A stretch of DNA of 64,000 nucleotides from Melieria omissa (lineage: Eukaryota > Arthropoda > Insecta > Diptera > Ulidiidae), in assembly GCA_963971225.1 (NCBI GenBank), contig OZ020269.1:16253921-16317920 (forward strand). The letters are read 5' to 3'. The notes under the pieces were generated by a model that saw nothing but the letters and a program-made list of their open reading frames with translations, was not told the DNA's origin and searched no databases. The translations under genes were made by a program, and so were the position numbers. Below, piece after piece: positions 46,581 through 57,445 of this stretch (position 1 is its first letter; each line of letters starts with the position of its first letter).

Positions 46581-48639
46581 AAAGCCAACGCTCCAACGGG
46601 GGCCATTACTTTGGGGGCCAACAAAGAGTACCTAATGAGTGCCAATACAAGCAACAATAGCGCCCAACATGCCCACCCCAACAATATAACCAATAACAAC
46701 AGCAGCAACAACAACAACATGGCACAAAAGAAATTTTGGACAGGGGAGAGCGGCAAAAAAACCCACAAAAAAGCCGAAAACAATAAGAGCCACAATGCCA
46801 AGATGTCGACTGATTGTTTGACTTTATGTGTGGGACGTGATTACGCGCGCTGTCTGCTGTTGCTTGCTGTGCTGTCCAGTGGTTGGCGCGCGGTACAAGC
46901 AACAACACACGCGACGGGTGGATGGGGCACTCAGTTCGTACGTTCGATGGCAACGTTCAGCTTAATCGTTTGTGAAAGAGCCAAGAACACCAGCTTAAGT
47001 ACACAAAACTGTTGCCGGTTGCTCGATGGTGGCGATGGTCGACGTCTACCTGCTGCCACTGTTGTTACCATTGTTATCGCTGTTGTTGTTGTAGTTGTTG
47101 CTGCTGTGCCGTGGCGTTATTGTTTTGATTTTTGCTGCTTTGTTGTTGTTGTTTTGCTTGCATCACTTTTGTTGATACTTAAACGCACATGTTGCGCTGT
47201 TTTGGCAAAATTGTGAAATTAAAAGGCGTCGGCAGACATTGCATAACTTTAGGCGAACGCACTCTCTTCCGCTGACAGTGGAGTGTAGTTTATTAAAGTT
47301 TTCTTGAATCTTAGTGGATTTGGATTCTTTTTGATTTTGAGTGCAGATATGCAAAGTTCACAGCGAGCACTGTTTGCTGCTGCGTGAATGGCTATGTGTC
47401 TGTGTGTTGATGTTTGTGCGCCTATAAGTGCATTTGCAATTCAGTCATTTTAGCAACTTCTTCTAGTCTAGTGCGTCTTTTCAAAAGCTCGCCAACTACT
47501 ATGCGCCATTTTAAATGCAACGAATTTTACACCGTCTACTGCATTTGCATTGAGTGACACAATAAATCCAACAACAATAAGAGCGTAACAGCAATAACAA
47601 GAACAACAACAAAAGGACAATAAAAGCATAACAACAGCAGCAGCATTTTCAGCAATGTGACGGCAACGGCTGCAATAGTTCAAATCCCCAGCAAAGCAAA
47701 TGCTTTTTTAATTATATGCACACACACACACACAAACATACACACACACACAGACTCGCATGCAAGCACAAACATTCGAGCTATGGCCGCGTCATTTCAG
47801 CCAGTCGACTTTCGGTCGCTCCTACTGCCGCGTGAGCCTTAATTCGTTGCCGTTTGATTTTGTGTTGTTGTTGTTGTTGTTGCTGCCAGCGGACGGTGCT
47901 GGTTAAAATTTCAAGAACTTTTGTTATTGCCACACGACACACAGACGACAGCTAGACGGCAGATTTTTTTCACATTTACATGTGGCAGTGTGTGTGTGTG
48001 TGTGTTGGTTTTGTTGTATGGCGACATTGCAGTTTGTGTTGGTGTTGTTGTGCTGACGAAGTTAGAATGAAAACAACAGCAACAACGAACACCACCAACT
48101 GACGAATTGTGTGCTCGACAGGGACGCGGCAAATGTCATGTTTGCAGACATTAATCTTTGTCGTGTTCATGGACTGGCTGGCGGTGCATGAAAGTCAAGT
48201 TGATGCGAAGCGTTGTGCAGGACCTCTGTGTAGGCTTAAGTGGATTACAACAGCAACAACAGCAACAAAATAACAACAACCACAACAGCAGCAGCAATTG
48301 CAGCAAAACAAGTGCGCCGGCATTGTCGATTGGGAATTGCATTGGCCATGTTTGCTGTTGCATACATTTGGGCGGTTTAAATATTTGAAGAATTTGTGTG
48401 GCATTTGTATAATTTGCACAAAATGTGTCAAATATGCGGGGCGTCACTGCATGATTTATATTTGCATAGTTTGAGGCGTTTTAAACATTTCATGTAACTC
48501 GAGTGGAATTAGTTGCATTATTAATAGATGCAGTTTTATTGTAGCACATCGTGTAGGTGTTTGTGTGTGAGAGCTTAATTGAAACTTAAATATTTCAAGG
48601 GTATTATCACTTTCGAATATGGGTACAGGACCTAGAGAG
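46581..48639. other. Non-coding stretch with CAA, TTG and CA repeats
   Basis: (CAA)n near 46697..46720, (TTG)n near 47082..47100 and 47865..47882, (CA)n near 47718..47752, and (TG)n near 47992..48004. The longest open frame of the window (46476..47216) lies here but is made of repeat translations (poly-Asn, poly-Val). Confidence 0.5.
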
Positions 48640-49300
48640 GTATGTCTAGGAGGAGGAAAACGCGTGAAGCTAAAGAATGTAACTTGCAGATGGAAAGCCA
48701 AATCATTTTGAGTCTGTAGCCACTCTCTGTAGAGTCCCTCTAACCAATTCCGCGTGAGACAAGTCCTGCCAGTCCTGCACGTAAGTATTGCTGGTAATGA
48801 GACCTCAGACTTCTTAGCTTCATTTTTTGGTCTTGAACTTGTTCTGACACTACCATATGCGACGATCAAACCTACTGTTAGCAGATGGGTTACTTCGACC
48901 TACGAACGAGCAAGGCAATTTATGTTTCTTTCAATATGCAGGACTGTTGGGCGGTTGGTGGGACTAATGATTGACTTTTTTCTAAGTAAAAATCACATGA
49001 GAAAGGAAAGTATATCAGATAGCTCGGTATGTCCTTTCTGTAGGGAGGCTGATAAGATGATGGACCACTTTCAGTGTCTTTACCTCGTGTACGCTCGAAT
49101 CAGGTCTGAGACATTTCGTGCTGATATGTTGACAAATGACTACTTTTGCTGCTTCACATCACAGGATCTACTCAGATTTCCAAGGAGATCCTGTAGATTT
49201 AAAGCAAATTAATACGAAACCTCAAGTCGTAGTATTCTTTATGGGAGTGCTGTGCTTGCTAAGCTGTGCCGGCAATAAATGCAGAATTGACATCATTTAA
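48640..49300 (+). pseudogene. Non-LTR RNase H C-terminal fragment with 3' UTR
   Basis: Open over 152 codons (48754..49212) but starting mid-domain: VLHVSIAGNETSDFLASFFG at about 48775-48830 corresponds to the (WVPGH)xGIxGNExAD signature of LINE RNase H. Then VTSTYERARQF and CPFCREADKMMDHFQCLY, the terminal Cys-His block. The 3' flank CAAGTCGTAGTATTC is shared with the fragments at 20190 and 43395. The WVPGH motif is damaged, and no reverse transcriptase is present. Confidence 0.75.
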
Positions 49301-49509
49301 AAATCGATCCATTGATTAATGTCTTTAGATCCATTTCTGCGTCTATAAACCGACTAATACGCCCAGTAATGATTAGAAAGATTTACGCTTTGAAAATTAT
49401 ACTTTTTATGAACTTTACTCAGACTTTAGCTTAAGGTTGGTTAGAAAGTGAAAGTAATCTGCTTTCTTTCAAGTTAGGTCGAGTAGGTAAATAGGAGTGA
49501 ATACCCTAA

Positions 49510-49960
49510 GACGCAGACTACGCCATAAACTCCTATTATGATACCACAATCAACTGGACTTAAGTTCGCTGAACCAATTCGGGTTCCTTACGAAGTCTAG
49601 TAGATTCTCAAAGAAAAAGTTGACCGAGTGAGTCTTTTTTCTTTTAGATAATGCGGGACATAGAAAGTGAAGTGCGGAAGCCCACTTACGCCATCAAGAC
49701 CCACTAAGATACCACAATCAATTGGGCTCACTCATTGAATCAGTTTGAGCTCTTCACGAAGTCTAGCAGATTAACGAAGAAAAAGTTAAACCATTTAGCT
49801 TAATTTCGGTCACTTATTAAACCAGTTCAAACTCCTTACGAAGTCTGGCAGATTATCAAAGAAAAAGTTGCCCAGTTGAGTCTTTCTTCTTTCAGATAAT
49901 GCGGAGAAAAATGCATAGAAGCTGAAGTGCGTTTCTATCTCTTTGTCGACCATCGAAAGC
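49510..49960. repeat. Tandem array, about 120-150 bp unit, three copies
   Basis: Shared words are GATACCACAATCAA(C/T)TGG, CACGAAGTCTAGCAGATT and CAAAGAAAAAGTTG..GAGTCTTT, each near 49540-49640, 49690-49790 and 49810-49880. It lies directly after a LINE 3' end and may be its duplicated UTR. Confidence 0.7.
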
Positions 49961-50245
49961 CATTTAGGTATTAACCTAAATAATTTTGGATTTATGAACA
50001 CGTATAATTAAATATGAGAGTACATTTTTATTTGAAACGTGTTCATAAATCCTGTTGAAATTCGAAGTTTGTGTTCTGTGACCTCTGGGAGCGAAGTGAT
50101 TTTATTTTTTCAAAAACTGAATTGATTGATCCTAGACTAGGAATTTCCATTCAATACAGTTCAATTCAATTCAAAGTTGAACAAGTATTAAATATTAAAT
50201 ACAGCACATACAGTATATGTGTGCAGCAAAAAAAATAAAAATACA

Positions 50246-50765
50246 CAAATGTAGTAAGTATGAGTTTTCAGTTTTTTCCTCTGACGTTAGGATTTTGTTA
50301 AAAGAACTTTGAGGACATGTTTATTTCAAAAATGTATTTAAAAAAAATGGTTATACTCTCGAAACTAGGGACCAAATGTAGTAAACCTGCGTTTTTAGTT
50401 TTTTTTCTGAAATTATGATTTTTTTAAAAAGACTGAAATTTCAAGGACATGTTTATTTCAAAAAATTATTTTAAAAAATCGTTATACTCTCGAAATTAAG
50501 GACCAAATGTAGTAAACCTGCGTTTTCAGTTTTTTTCTGACATTAGGTTTTTTTTTAAACTGGAATTTGAAATTTCAAGGACATGTTTATTTCAAAAAAT
50601 TATTTTAAAAAATCGTTATATTCTCAAAACGAGGGACCAAATGTAGTAAAACTGCGCTTTCAGTTTTTTCTCTGATGTTAAGATTTTTTTTAAAAGGATT
50701 TTGAAATTTCAAGGACATGTTTATTTCAAGGAATTATTTAAAAAATTTAGCACAATGTAGAATTA
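50246..50765. repeat. Tandem array, about 130-bp unit, four copies
   Basis: AAATGTAGTAA at 50246, 50373, 50504 and 50638 (spacing 127-134). Each unit contains TTCAAGGACATGTTTATTTC. A single unit, inverted, sits in the TIR element at 19800..19910, so this array is an expanded internal part of that family. Confidence 0.88.
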
Positions 50766-50979
50766 CAAGATGGATATATCAAATGAAAGAAAAAATTCCT
50801 TAGAATCTCAGAAAATTTAAAACTTTTGTGTAGAAGGACAAATGGGTATTTAAAATGTCCTTTTAAAATGTATCCTTGAATATCCTTACAAATTTCCAAT
50901 AGTTTTTTTTTTAATATATCTTGGGGACCTTATGTACACTACCAAATCCTCGAATTTCGTCTTTCTAACTTTATTAGTT
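50766..50979 (-). mobile_element. Second copy of the 18692..19958 TIR-element interior
   Basis: The inverse complement aligns with 19555..19770: ATCAAATGAAAGA, CTTAGAATCT, GTCCTTTTAAAA, TATCCTTGAATATCCTT and GAATTTCGTC are shared in order. It continues from the four-unit array and is cut by the SINE insertion. The outer end near 50208 is too diverged to fix. Confidence 0.75.
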
Positions 50980-51724
50980 GCCGCCGTAGCTGAGCTGACT
51001 AGTGCGTTGGGCCGCGAGTCAAATGCGTTGGTCGAACCCAGGTTCAAGACTCCGTTGCAGCGAACACCGAAAAAAGAAAAAACAACAACAATTTTTCTTT
51101 CGGCGGCTGTCCTCTCAGCAGGAAATGGCAAACCTCTGAGAGTAAAATTGCCTATGAAAAAGCTCCCAACTCGCCGTTCGGAATCTTGTAAAAAAATTCG
51201 CACGCACAACACGGTTGGTTACGGGTAACTAAGGCTTGATTACACGTAACGAGTCGAGTGACGAGATATCAAAATGGTACTAGGCCGAAAGAATTGGGAT
51301 AGCGAGCAAAAGCGACGAGTTGTTCAAACGTATTTCGACACGCGGCGAGTCAGTTCGGTTTTACAATGCACAAAATGAACTAAGCAACTCGCGCAATTAA
51401 ACTCAACCGAGCGAAAAGTGGTGTGTGCACGCATACCGCATGTCACGAGCGATTCCGCATGTGACGAGCGATTGCGCGAATCGCTGCGAAAAGAGAAAAA
51501 TATAACGGTAAAGTAGTGGTCGCTCGGCCTAGCAAACAAAATGTGATTCTAGTGGCTCTCTCGCCACTTTCATCGATCACTGACTCAATCAAGAACTCGC
51601 CTTACCGTTTAGACGAAACGAGTACTCGTTCGAGTTGCTGTCTTCTCACTCTACTCGTTACGTGTAATCAAGCCTTTAGTCTCGTAATCGGGCTGTCGTG
51701 CCAGTCAAGAAAAAAAAGAAGAAG
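50980..51724 (+). mobile_element. tRNA-derived SINE, copy 2, split by a MITE
   Basis: The head GCCGCCGTAGCTGAGCTGA contains the A box (50987..50998), and GGTTCAAGACT (51041..51051) is the B box. The tail is A/G-rich AAGAAAAAAAAGAAGAAG. A 14-bp duplication with one mismatch flanks it: AACTTTATTAGTTG (50967..50980) and AACTTTAATAGTTG (51725..51738). The body matches the minus strand of 8089..8408. A 444-bp MITE interrupts it at 51232. Confidence 0.9.
51232..51675. mobile_element. MITE, family B copy 2, nested in the SINE
   Basis: Same ends as 45683..46077 (AGGCTTGATTACACGTAACG, inverted at the right). Flanks are CTA (51229-51231) and TTA (51676-51678), a one-base-decayed 3-bp duplication. It is about 50 bp longer than copy 1, because the interior contains a duplicated GCATGT(C/G)ACGAGCGATT segment. 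Confidence 0.9.
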
Positions 51725-51938
51725 AACTTTAATAGTTGATGATATACAAAACTTAATACTTCTCTCTATAGAACAAAGATATATTGCACCGTACGACAAA
51801 CATAAAATATTTAATTAACTCATCGTATAAATCGTTATTCTGCAAGTTCAACATTATTTCGGCCTCTAAAAGGTTTAGAGTTAGATAAACTTTTAGTAAA
51901 TCACTAATAGTACAGTAAATAGAGACAAGTAAATCACA

Positions 51939-52920
51939 TTTACTAAAAAAAAATACTTAATGGCTGAAATTTTGAGGGTGTGTTCGGGAGCATGTCCTGA
52001 GTCTAAAACTGAGTTTTCGTATTCGAGGGGGTGGGGGAAGATACTACCCCCTGCTTATTTAGGGGTGAGCTCGTTTTAATTCCTTATCTCCGGTGCTATT
52101 GCTCGTACCGACAAGTCCGAGGGATCAAATTTGTGGGGAATAAAATTATCTTTCTAATGATAATAAAATCGAGGTCATAGGTCGATTAGGTGAATCACAA
52201 TGGCCGGTCAAAGGTCAAAAGTGAGGGATAGTTTTCGTTTTTCGTGAATACCGTGAAACCGAGAGTTTTTTCGCATACTGCTTCGATACCATTTTAAAGT
52301 ACTTGAAATTACCTACAAAATGAGTGCTCGAACACTCATCTACTATAAATAGTTTGCCGTCAATCCAACGACCAAGTTGACCGCGCGCGCCGATGTTGAG
52401 CCGCGCACGGCGCGAGAAGTACTCATTGCGCATAGGTACATTGCACTCTCTACGTGCTCGCACGTACAGCGCGCGCGGTCAACTTGGTCGTTGGATTGAC
52501 GGCAAACTATTTATAGTAGATGAGTGTTCGAGCACTCATTTTGTAGGTAATTTCAAGTACTTTAAAATGGTATCAAAGCAGTATGCGAAAAAACTCTCGG
52601 TTTCACGGTATTCACGAAAAACGAAAACTATCCCTCACTTTTGACCTTTGACCGGCCATTGTGATTCACCTAATTGACCTATGACCTCGATTTTATTATC
52701 ATTAGAAAGATAATTTTATTCCCCACAAATTTGATCCCTCGGACTTGTCGGTACGAGCAATAGCACCGGAGATAAGGAATTAAAACGAGCTCACCCCTAA
52801 ATAAGCAGGGGGTAGTATCTTCCCCCACCCCCTCGAATACGAAAACTCAGTTTTAGACTCAGGACATGCCCCCGAACACACCCTCAAAATTTCAGCCATT
52901 AAGTATTTTTTTTTAGTAAA
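51939..52920. repeat. 982-bp foldback: two 452-bp inverted arms, 78-bp loop
   Basis: 51939..52390 and 52469..52920 are inverse complements with three mismatches in 452 and no indel. The GC-rich loop (52391..52468) contrasts with AT-richer arms. Weaker inverted similarity continues outward (ATAGTACAGTAAA at 51906..51918 mirrored at about 52932). Each arm contains an inner near-palindrome (ATGAGTGCTCGAACACTCAT) and a GGTCAAAGGTCA direct repeat. Probably a foldback-type or long-TIR transposon. No target duplication was found, and the superfamily is unknown. Confidence 0.92.
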
Positions 52921-52939
52921 ATATACCAATTTACTGTAC

Positions 52940-55900
52940 TATAACTTTTTTTCATGAGATTTCATTAGTCAGTATGGGATTTATTTTTAAGTAGAAAAGC
53001 TCATTGATTCAAATTATTCAGCTAAATTGGCTTCATTTTAGATAACATTCACTAAAACATTATTTCTATTAACTTCATTAACATTTCTGTGGTCAAAAGC
53101 AATAACCGCCTAAGTCGTAAATTGCTGTTCCGAGTAATCTCGCTTTAAAGTTTTAGCGCGTAGTGTATTCGCTATGGGAATGCGAATAGGTTTTTATTAA
53201 TAACTTTTTTTATTTTAAAGTTAGAAGCTCCCCGATTTTACACAAAGGTAGAGCACAGTCAAGGGAACGTCGTGGCATCCATAACTCAATTTCTTCTTAA
53301 GTCGACTTAAGCGGTTAGTGCTTTTGACCACAGATTTGTTGTACCAAAGTTTCGCTCTAAAATGAAAACAAAAACAAAAAAAATTACAACAAAAGCAACA
53401 AAGCTTTTGTGTAGTGTGCAAATAAGTCGATTGAAATCGACAAAAACCATTTTACTTATTTACTATCGAACTCTATCAAAGGTTAACAGAAATGTCTCCC
53501 TTAATCGTAAATTAATTTATAATTGGCCTAAAAGTATGCAATTGGCGAGTAAATAATTGAAATTACAAAGTACACATTTAAATGTGACAAATTTACAATT
53601 CCATTAATTACATGTGCGAGTTAGTATTGCCAGCAATTGTTGCAATGTTTCGCATTGTTGCTGTGAAATTCAATGCGCAATTAACGTATCGCCATTTTGT
53701 AGTGTTGGTGTATTTGTATTTGCGATTGCATGCCGGTCAGTACACACGCACACACACAAAAAGTGCACTTCAAATTAATTGAACTTGAAATGGCCATAAA
53801 ATAGTGAAGCAGGCAAAAAGGCAAAGTGGCTGCAAAAAGCTTTAGTTCAGTTTTGCTTCTCGACAGCGGCGTTGCAGTTTGCTTGTTTACTACAAGGTAA
53901 ATAGTTGCGGCAAGTTAAGAAAACTCGCTGTTCAAAGTGAAGCGAAAAAGCAAAGTCCGAGCGCCGAACTGTCGAGCTGACCGGCTGCCATGTGCTGCGG
54001 TCATTAGTGCAATGCAACGCTGACCGCTGTCACTGCTGCGGTCACTGCCATAGAACAACAATTTGTTTGATTTTGCCCAGCAACTGTTGTTGTTGTTGTT
54101 ATTCTATTCGGTTTCTGTTGTTGTTGTTGTTGTTGCTTAGAGCTTTTTATATTTGTTTTATTGCAGTGCACTTCCGCTTTGGCAAAACGAAAACTTAAAG
54201 CAAACTTCTGACAATAACAACCAACAACAACAACAACAATAATAAACCGAACTCAACAACTTGACATAGTGCACAAAAAAATAAAACAACAACACTAAAC
54301 AAAACAAAACAAAAAAATAGAAGCAAAACCTTAAAGGAAGAAAAGTTTATGACGACAACATAGCAAAACCGACCGAACCGAACCGAACCAACCAACCAAA
54401 CAGGAAGCAATGTTGGTCACAATTTCAAGTTTGGCGCTAGCGAGCAAAAACGACAAAATGCAAAAAAAGTTAAAAAGTTATGAAAAAACTGAAGACGCAG
54501 CAAGCAGGCAGAAAAGACAAGGCACAATGCGAGTGAAGGAAGTGAGTGAGGAAAAGGCTTGGCGCCCATATTCGAGGGATGAAAGTAAGACAACATGTTC
54601 CAGAAGTGTTTGTTGTTGTTTACTGCTTTTACAACAAGTAGTTACAGGCACAAAGAAAACAAAATCGCTACAAAAAAGAAACATAAAAGCTATGAAAATA
54701 TTATCAAATGCAGTTAAAAATGGCTATGAATAAAAAACTGTCGTCTTTGTGAATCGAAGGCAATATGCAAAACCATAAACTAAGGACGAATAGGAGCGTG
54801 CAGAAAGTTAAAGAGTTGCGTTGAATTGCAATGGAATAGGCGAGGTCAGGAAATATGAAAGGGTTGTAAGAGAATTGAAAGGATTTGTATGAGTTTTAAA
54901 CGTTCAGTTTGCATCAGTTGGTATCAGAGAATTTTAAAGAAGCAATTTGAATCAAATAGAAAAATTAATAAGAAGGTAGGAAAGTAAAACCGAGAGAATA
55001 TTTTGAGCAAAAGCCAATCTCCGCAACTCAAGGTTAATAAAAAAAATTTGAAAAGCTTAAGTGTTGAATGAAATGAAAAGTGAAATCCTTTTGAGTTCCC
55101 ATAAATATTTTATTTTGTCTATTGAAAGCTTCTCACTAGTCTCTTAAACACATTAAACTCTTAGCAAACATCCCTGAAAGTTGAAAATTTTCTAATTTTT
55201 TTCTTAATATTAAAACCACACCTAAAACGCTCCAATAATGTGAACACATTTCATACAAAATTGTTGGCAAAGTATTTTCGCTTTCGGCTCCGTCTCATTA
55301 GAAACCACAATGAGAGCTTTTTGAAATTTCCAACACGTCAGCGTGCGTAATTAAGTTTTGCTTTTTTCATCAATTTTTTGCTACTGAAAATACTTCACAA
55401 AGGATTTTATGCTCGTAGCAAGTAAGAGAATAGCACAAGGAAGCCAGACAAGGAGCAACAAAAGTTATTCACACCTTTGGTGATGCTGGCGCCGTACAAA
55501 AGTTAAGCTGATACAAAAATTAAAATGTCAAATTGTTATTATAAATACTCGCTCAAATGAGCTGTCAGCCTCACTGACACTTTTGGCCACAGCGAAAAAA
55601 TTTCATGAATAAAAAACTAAAATAAAACTGTGGCGAAAAGTATGTTTTCACTTTTGGTAATGTATGGGAAATTTGTACATGTTACGAATTCCTTTTTCAA
55701 ACTATAATGAAAAAAATTAAAAAAAAATATATAAAAATAAGAGCCAACTTTGAGCGCATAAACCGTTGAGTTGCCCGACTGGCTGGACAGAGCGAGCACA
55801 TTTTAAGCCAAAATTTTACGTTGAAGTGATGTGAGAATAAAGGTGAAAATTTCAAAGTGACCAGCAACGGCACACCGCCAACTTTACAGCTTCGACCGCT

Positions 55901-56639
55901 GTCATTTTGACATTTGCCAGCTTGCTGGCAACGGTAGTGAAACATATCTTGGCCGAAGGATCAAAGCGCACTTTATCTGTACATACGTACTGTACGTACG
56001 TACATATATGTAGGTATGTACATACATAAGTGAGTATATGAGTGAGATTTTTTTTGGAGGTTTTGGTTTTGTGTGTTGCTGTGCATTTGTGAGCTTGTAT
56101 ATTAATTTCGTGTGTGTGAGCGTGTGTGACGGTTTGATGGTTAGAGCGCGGCACTGTGGTTGTAGCTGCAAATTTCCAACATAAAAACTTTTAATATAGC
56201 ACGGTCCCTTTTATGTTGCGGTCGCCACAGTTAGCAAGCGAAACATTTTTAATTTTCACTTAAATTCAAATGTTGGCTTTTATTTTTTGGTTTTACTATT
56301 TTCCTCTCTCTCTTTCAAACACACGCACACACATTAAGGGTTACTTCAAGCACTGTAATGGCGCACAAAATGGCTAAAACAGTACGCTTCCTTTTTAGAA
56401 TTTTAAATGAAAGCAAAGTGTTGTGCTTTGTTGGACAATGACGTTGGCAGCGGCGTGTCGACATGTCGTCTGCATAAAGAGTTCGCCAAGTCCTGGCAAA
56501 GAATTTGGCTGAATGTGCACACAACTTTGTGGTGGTCTGGGATAAACCAAAAAGAAATCGAATATTTTTTGGGTTTTGATGCACAAGTAAAAAATTCTAG
56601 AAATTACCAGAAATAATGCGATCTTTTGTATTAAAGGAA
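52940..56639. other. Non-coding stretch
   Basis: (TTG)n/(TGT)n near 54085..54133 and (CAA)n near 54221..54240, (CCGAA)n near 54371..54388, and an ACGTACGTACATATATG-type tract at 55983..56030. No protein or RNA gene was recognised. Confidence 0.5.
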
Positions 56640-56940
56640 TTTTATAAAACACTGATTTTTTTTATATTTTATATTTTTTACTTTTTGTTTATTTTTTAAT
56701 TTTTTATTTTTTTATTTTCTATATTTTTAATTTTTAATATTTTTAACCCTTTCATATTTCATACTTTTTAATTTTTTGTATTTTGTAACCCTTTTTAATT
56801 TTTTTTAAGACTCTTATTTTTTTTTATTTTAAATTTTTTTATGTTTTTATGTTTTTATGAATCTTTGTTTTTTAATTTGTATTAATTTTTTTTTTTTTTA
56901 ATTTTTTATTTTTTTAATTTTTTAAAAATATAAATAATTT
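56640..56940. repeat. T-rich low-complexity block
   Basis: Almost entirely TTTTTATTTT-type words. It ends at the TTAA that flanks the next MITE. Confidence 0.85.
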
Positions 56941-56944
56941 TTAA

Positions 56945-57441
56945 CTCTTTCGCTATTTTATTGCCATATGGCACATGCTACTTTGTGACGGTATGGCCCC
57001 TCCATGGTTCCAGCTATGAATTACTGATTGGTCTTTAGAACAGTTTGAAGTTTTAAAAATAATACGAAATTAATAAACTGAATATTTAGTCTTAAGGAAG
57101 AGAAGTTATACACATTTCTTGAATGTTATATCTTGACATAGTAAAGAAAGAAGAAGCCGAAAAAAATAATAACTTGGCTTTTTATTTCAATTCAGATGCA
57201 TTTTTTTTATTAATTTTAGCTATAGTAACTGAAGAACTATTCGATTTTTTGCTATGCATGAATACTTTTATGTTTAAGTAATTATTCCAGTCACCAGGAT
57301 ATGGTTGCCATATGACAACACTCTAAAAACCAGGATTGGGTAATAAAACTTAAAAAAAATATTACGGAATGGTGTTGTTACACAGAAGACAAAATCTATC
57401 GATTTAAAATTCTAACTTTCCCCAGGAAAAACCTGAAAGGG
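56945..57441. mobile_element. piggyBac-like MITE
   Basis: TTAA (56941-56944) and TTAT (57442-57445) flank ends CTCTTTCGC and its partner CCCTTTCAG read inward. A perfect 12-bp palindrome TGCCATATGGCA (56962..56973) lies 17 bp from the left end, and TTGCCATATGACA recurs near 57305. Confidence 0.7.
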
Positions 57442-57445
57442 TTAT

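Noticed and set aside
46476..47216. 246-codon open frame, the longest in the window
   Set aside because: It begins inside a tandem duplication and its sequence is poly-Asn, poly-Val and poly-Leu from CAA/TTG repeats. It has no domain and no plausible splice or promoter context.
52215..52644. Two opposite-strand open frames with identical peptides
   Set aside because: They are the same arm sequence of the palindrome read twice, not two genes.
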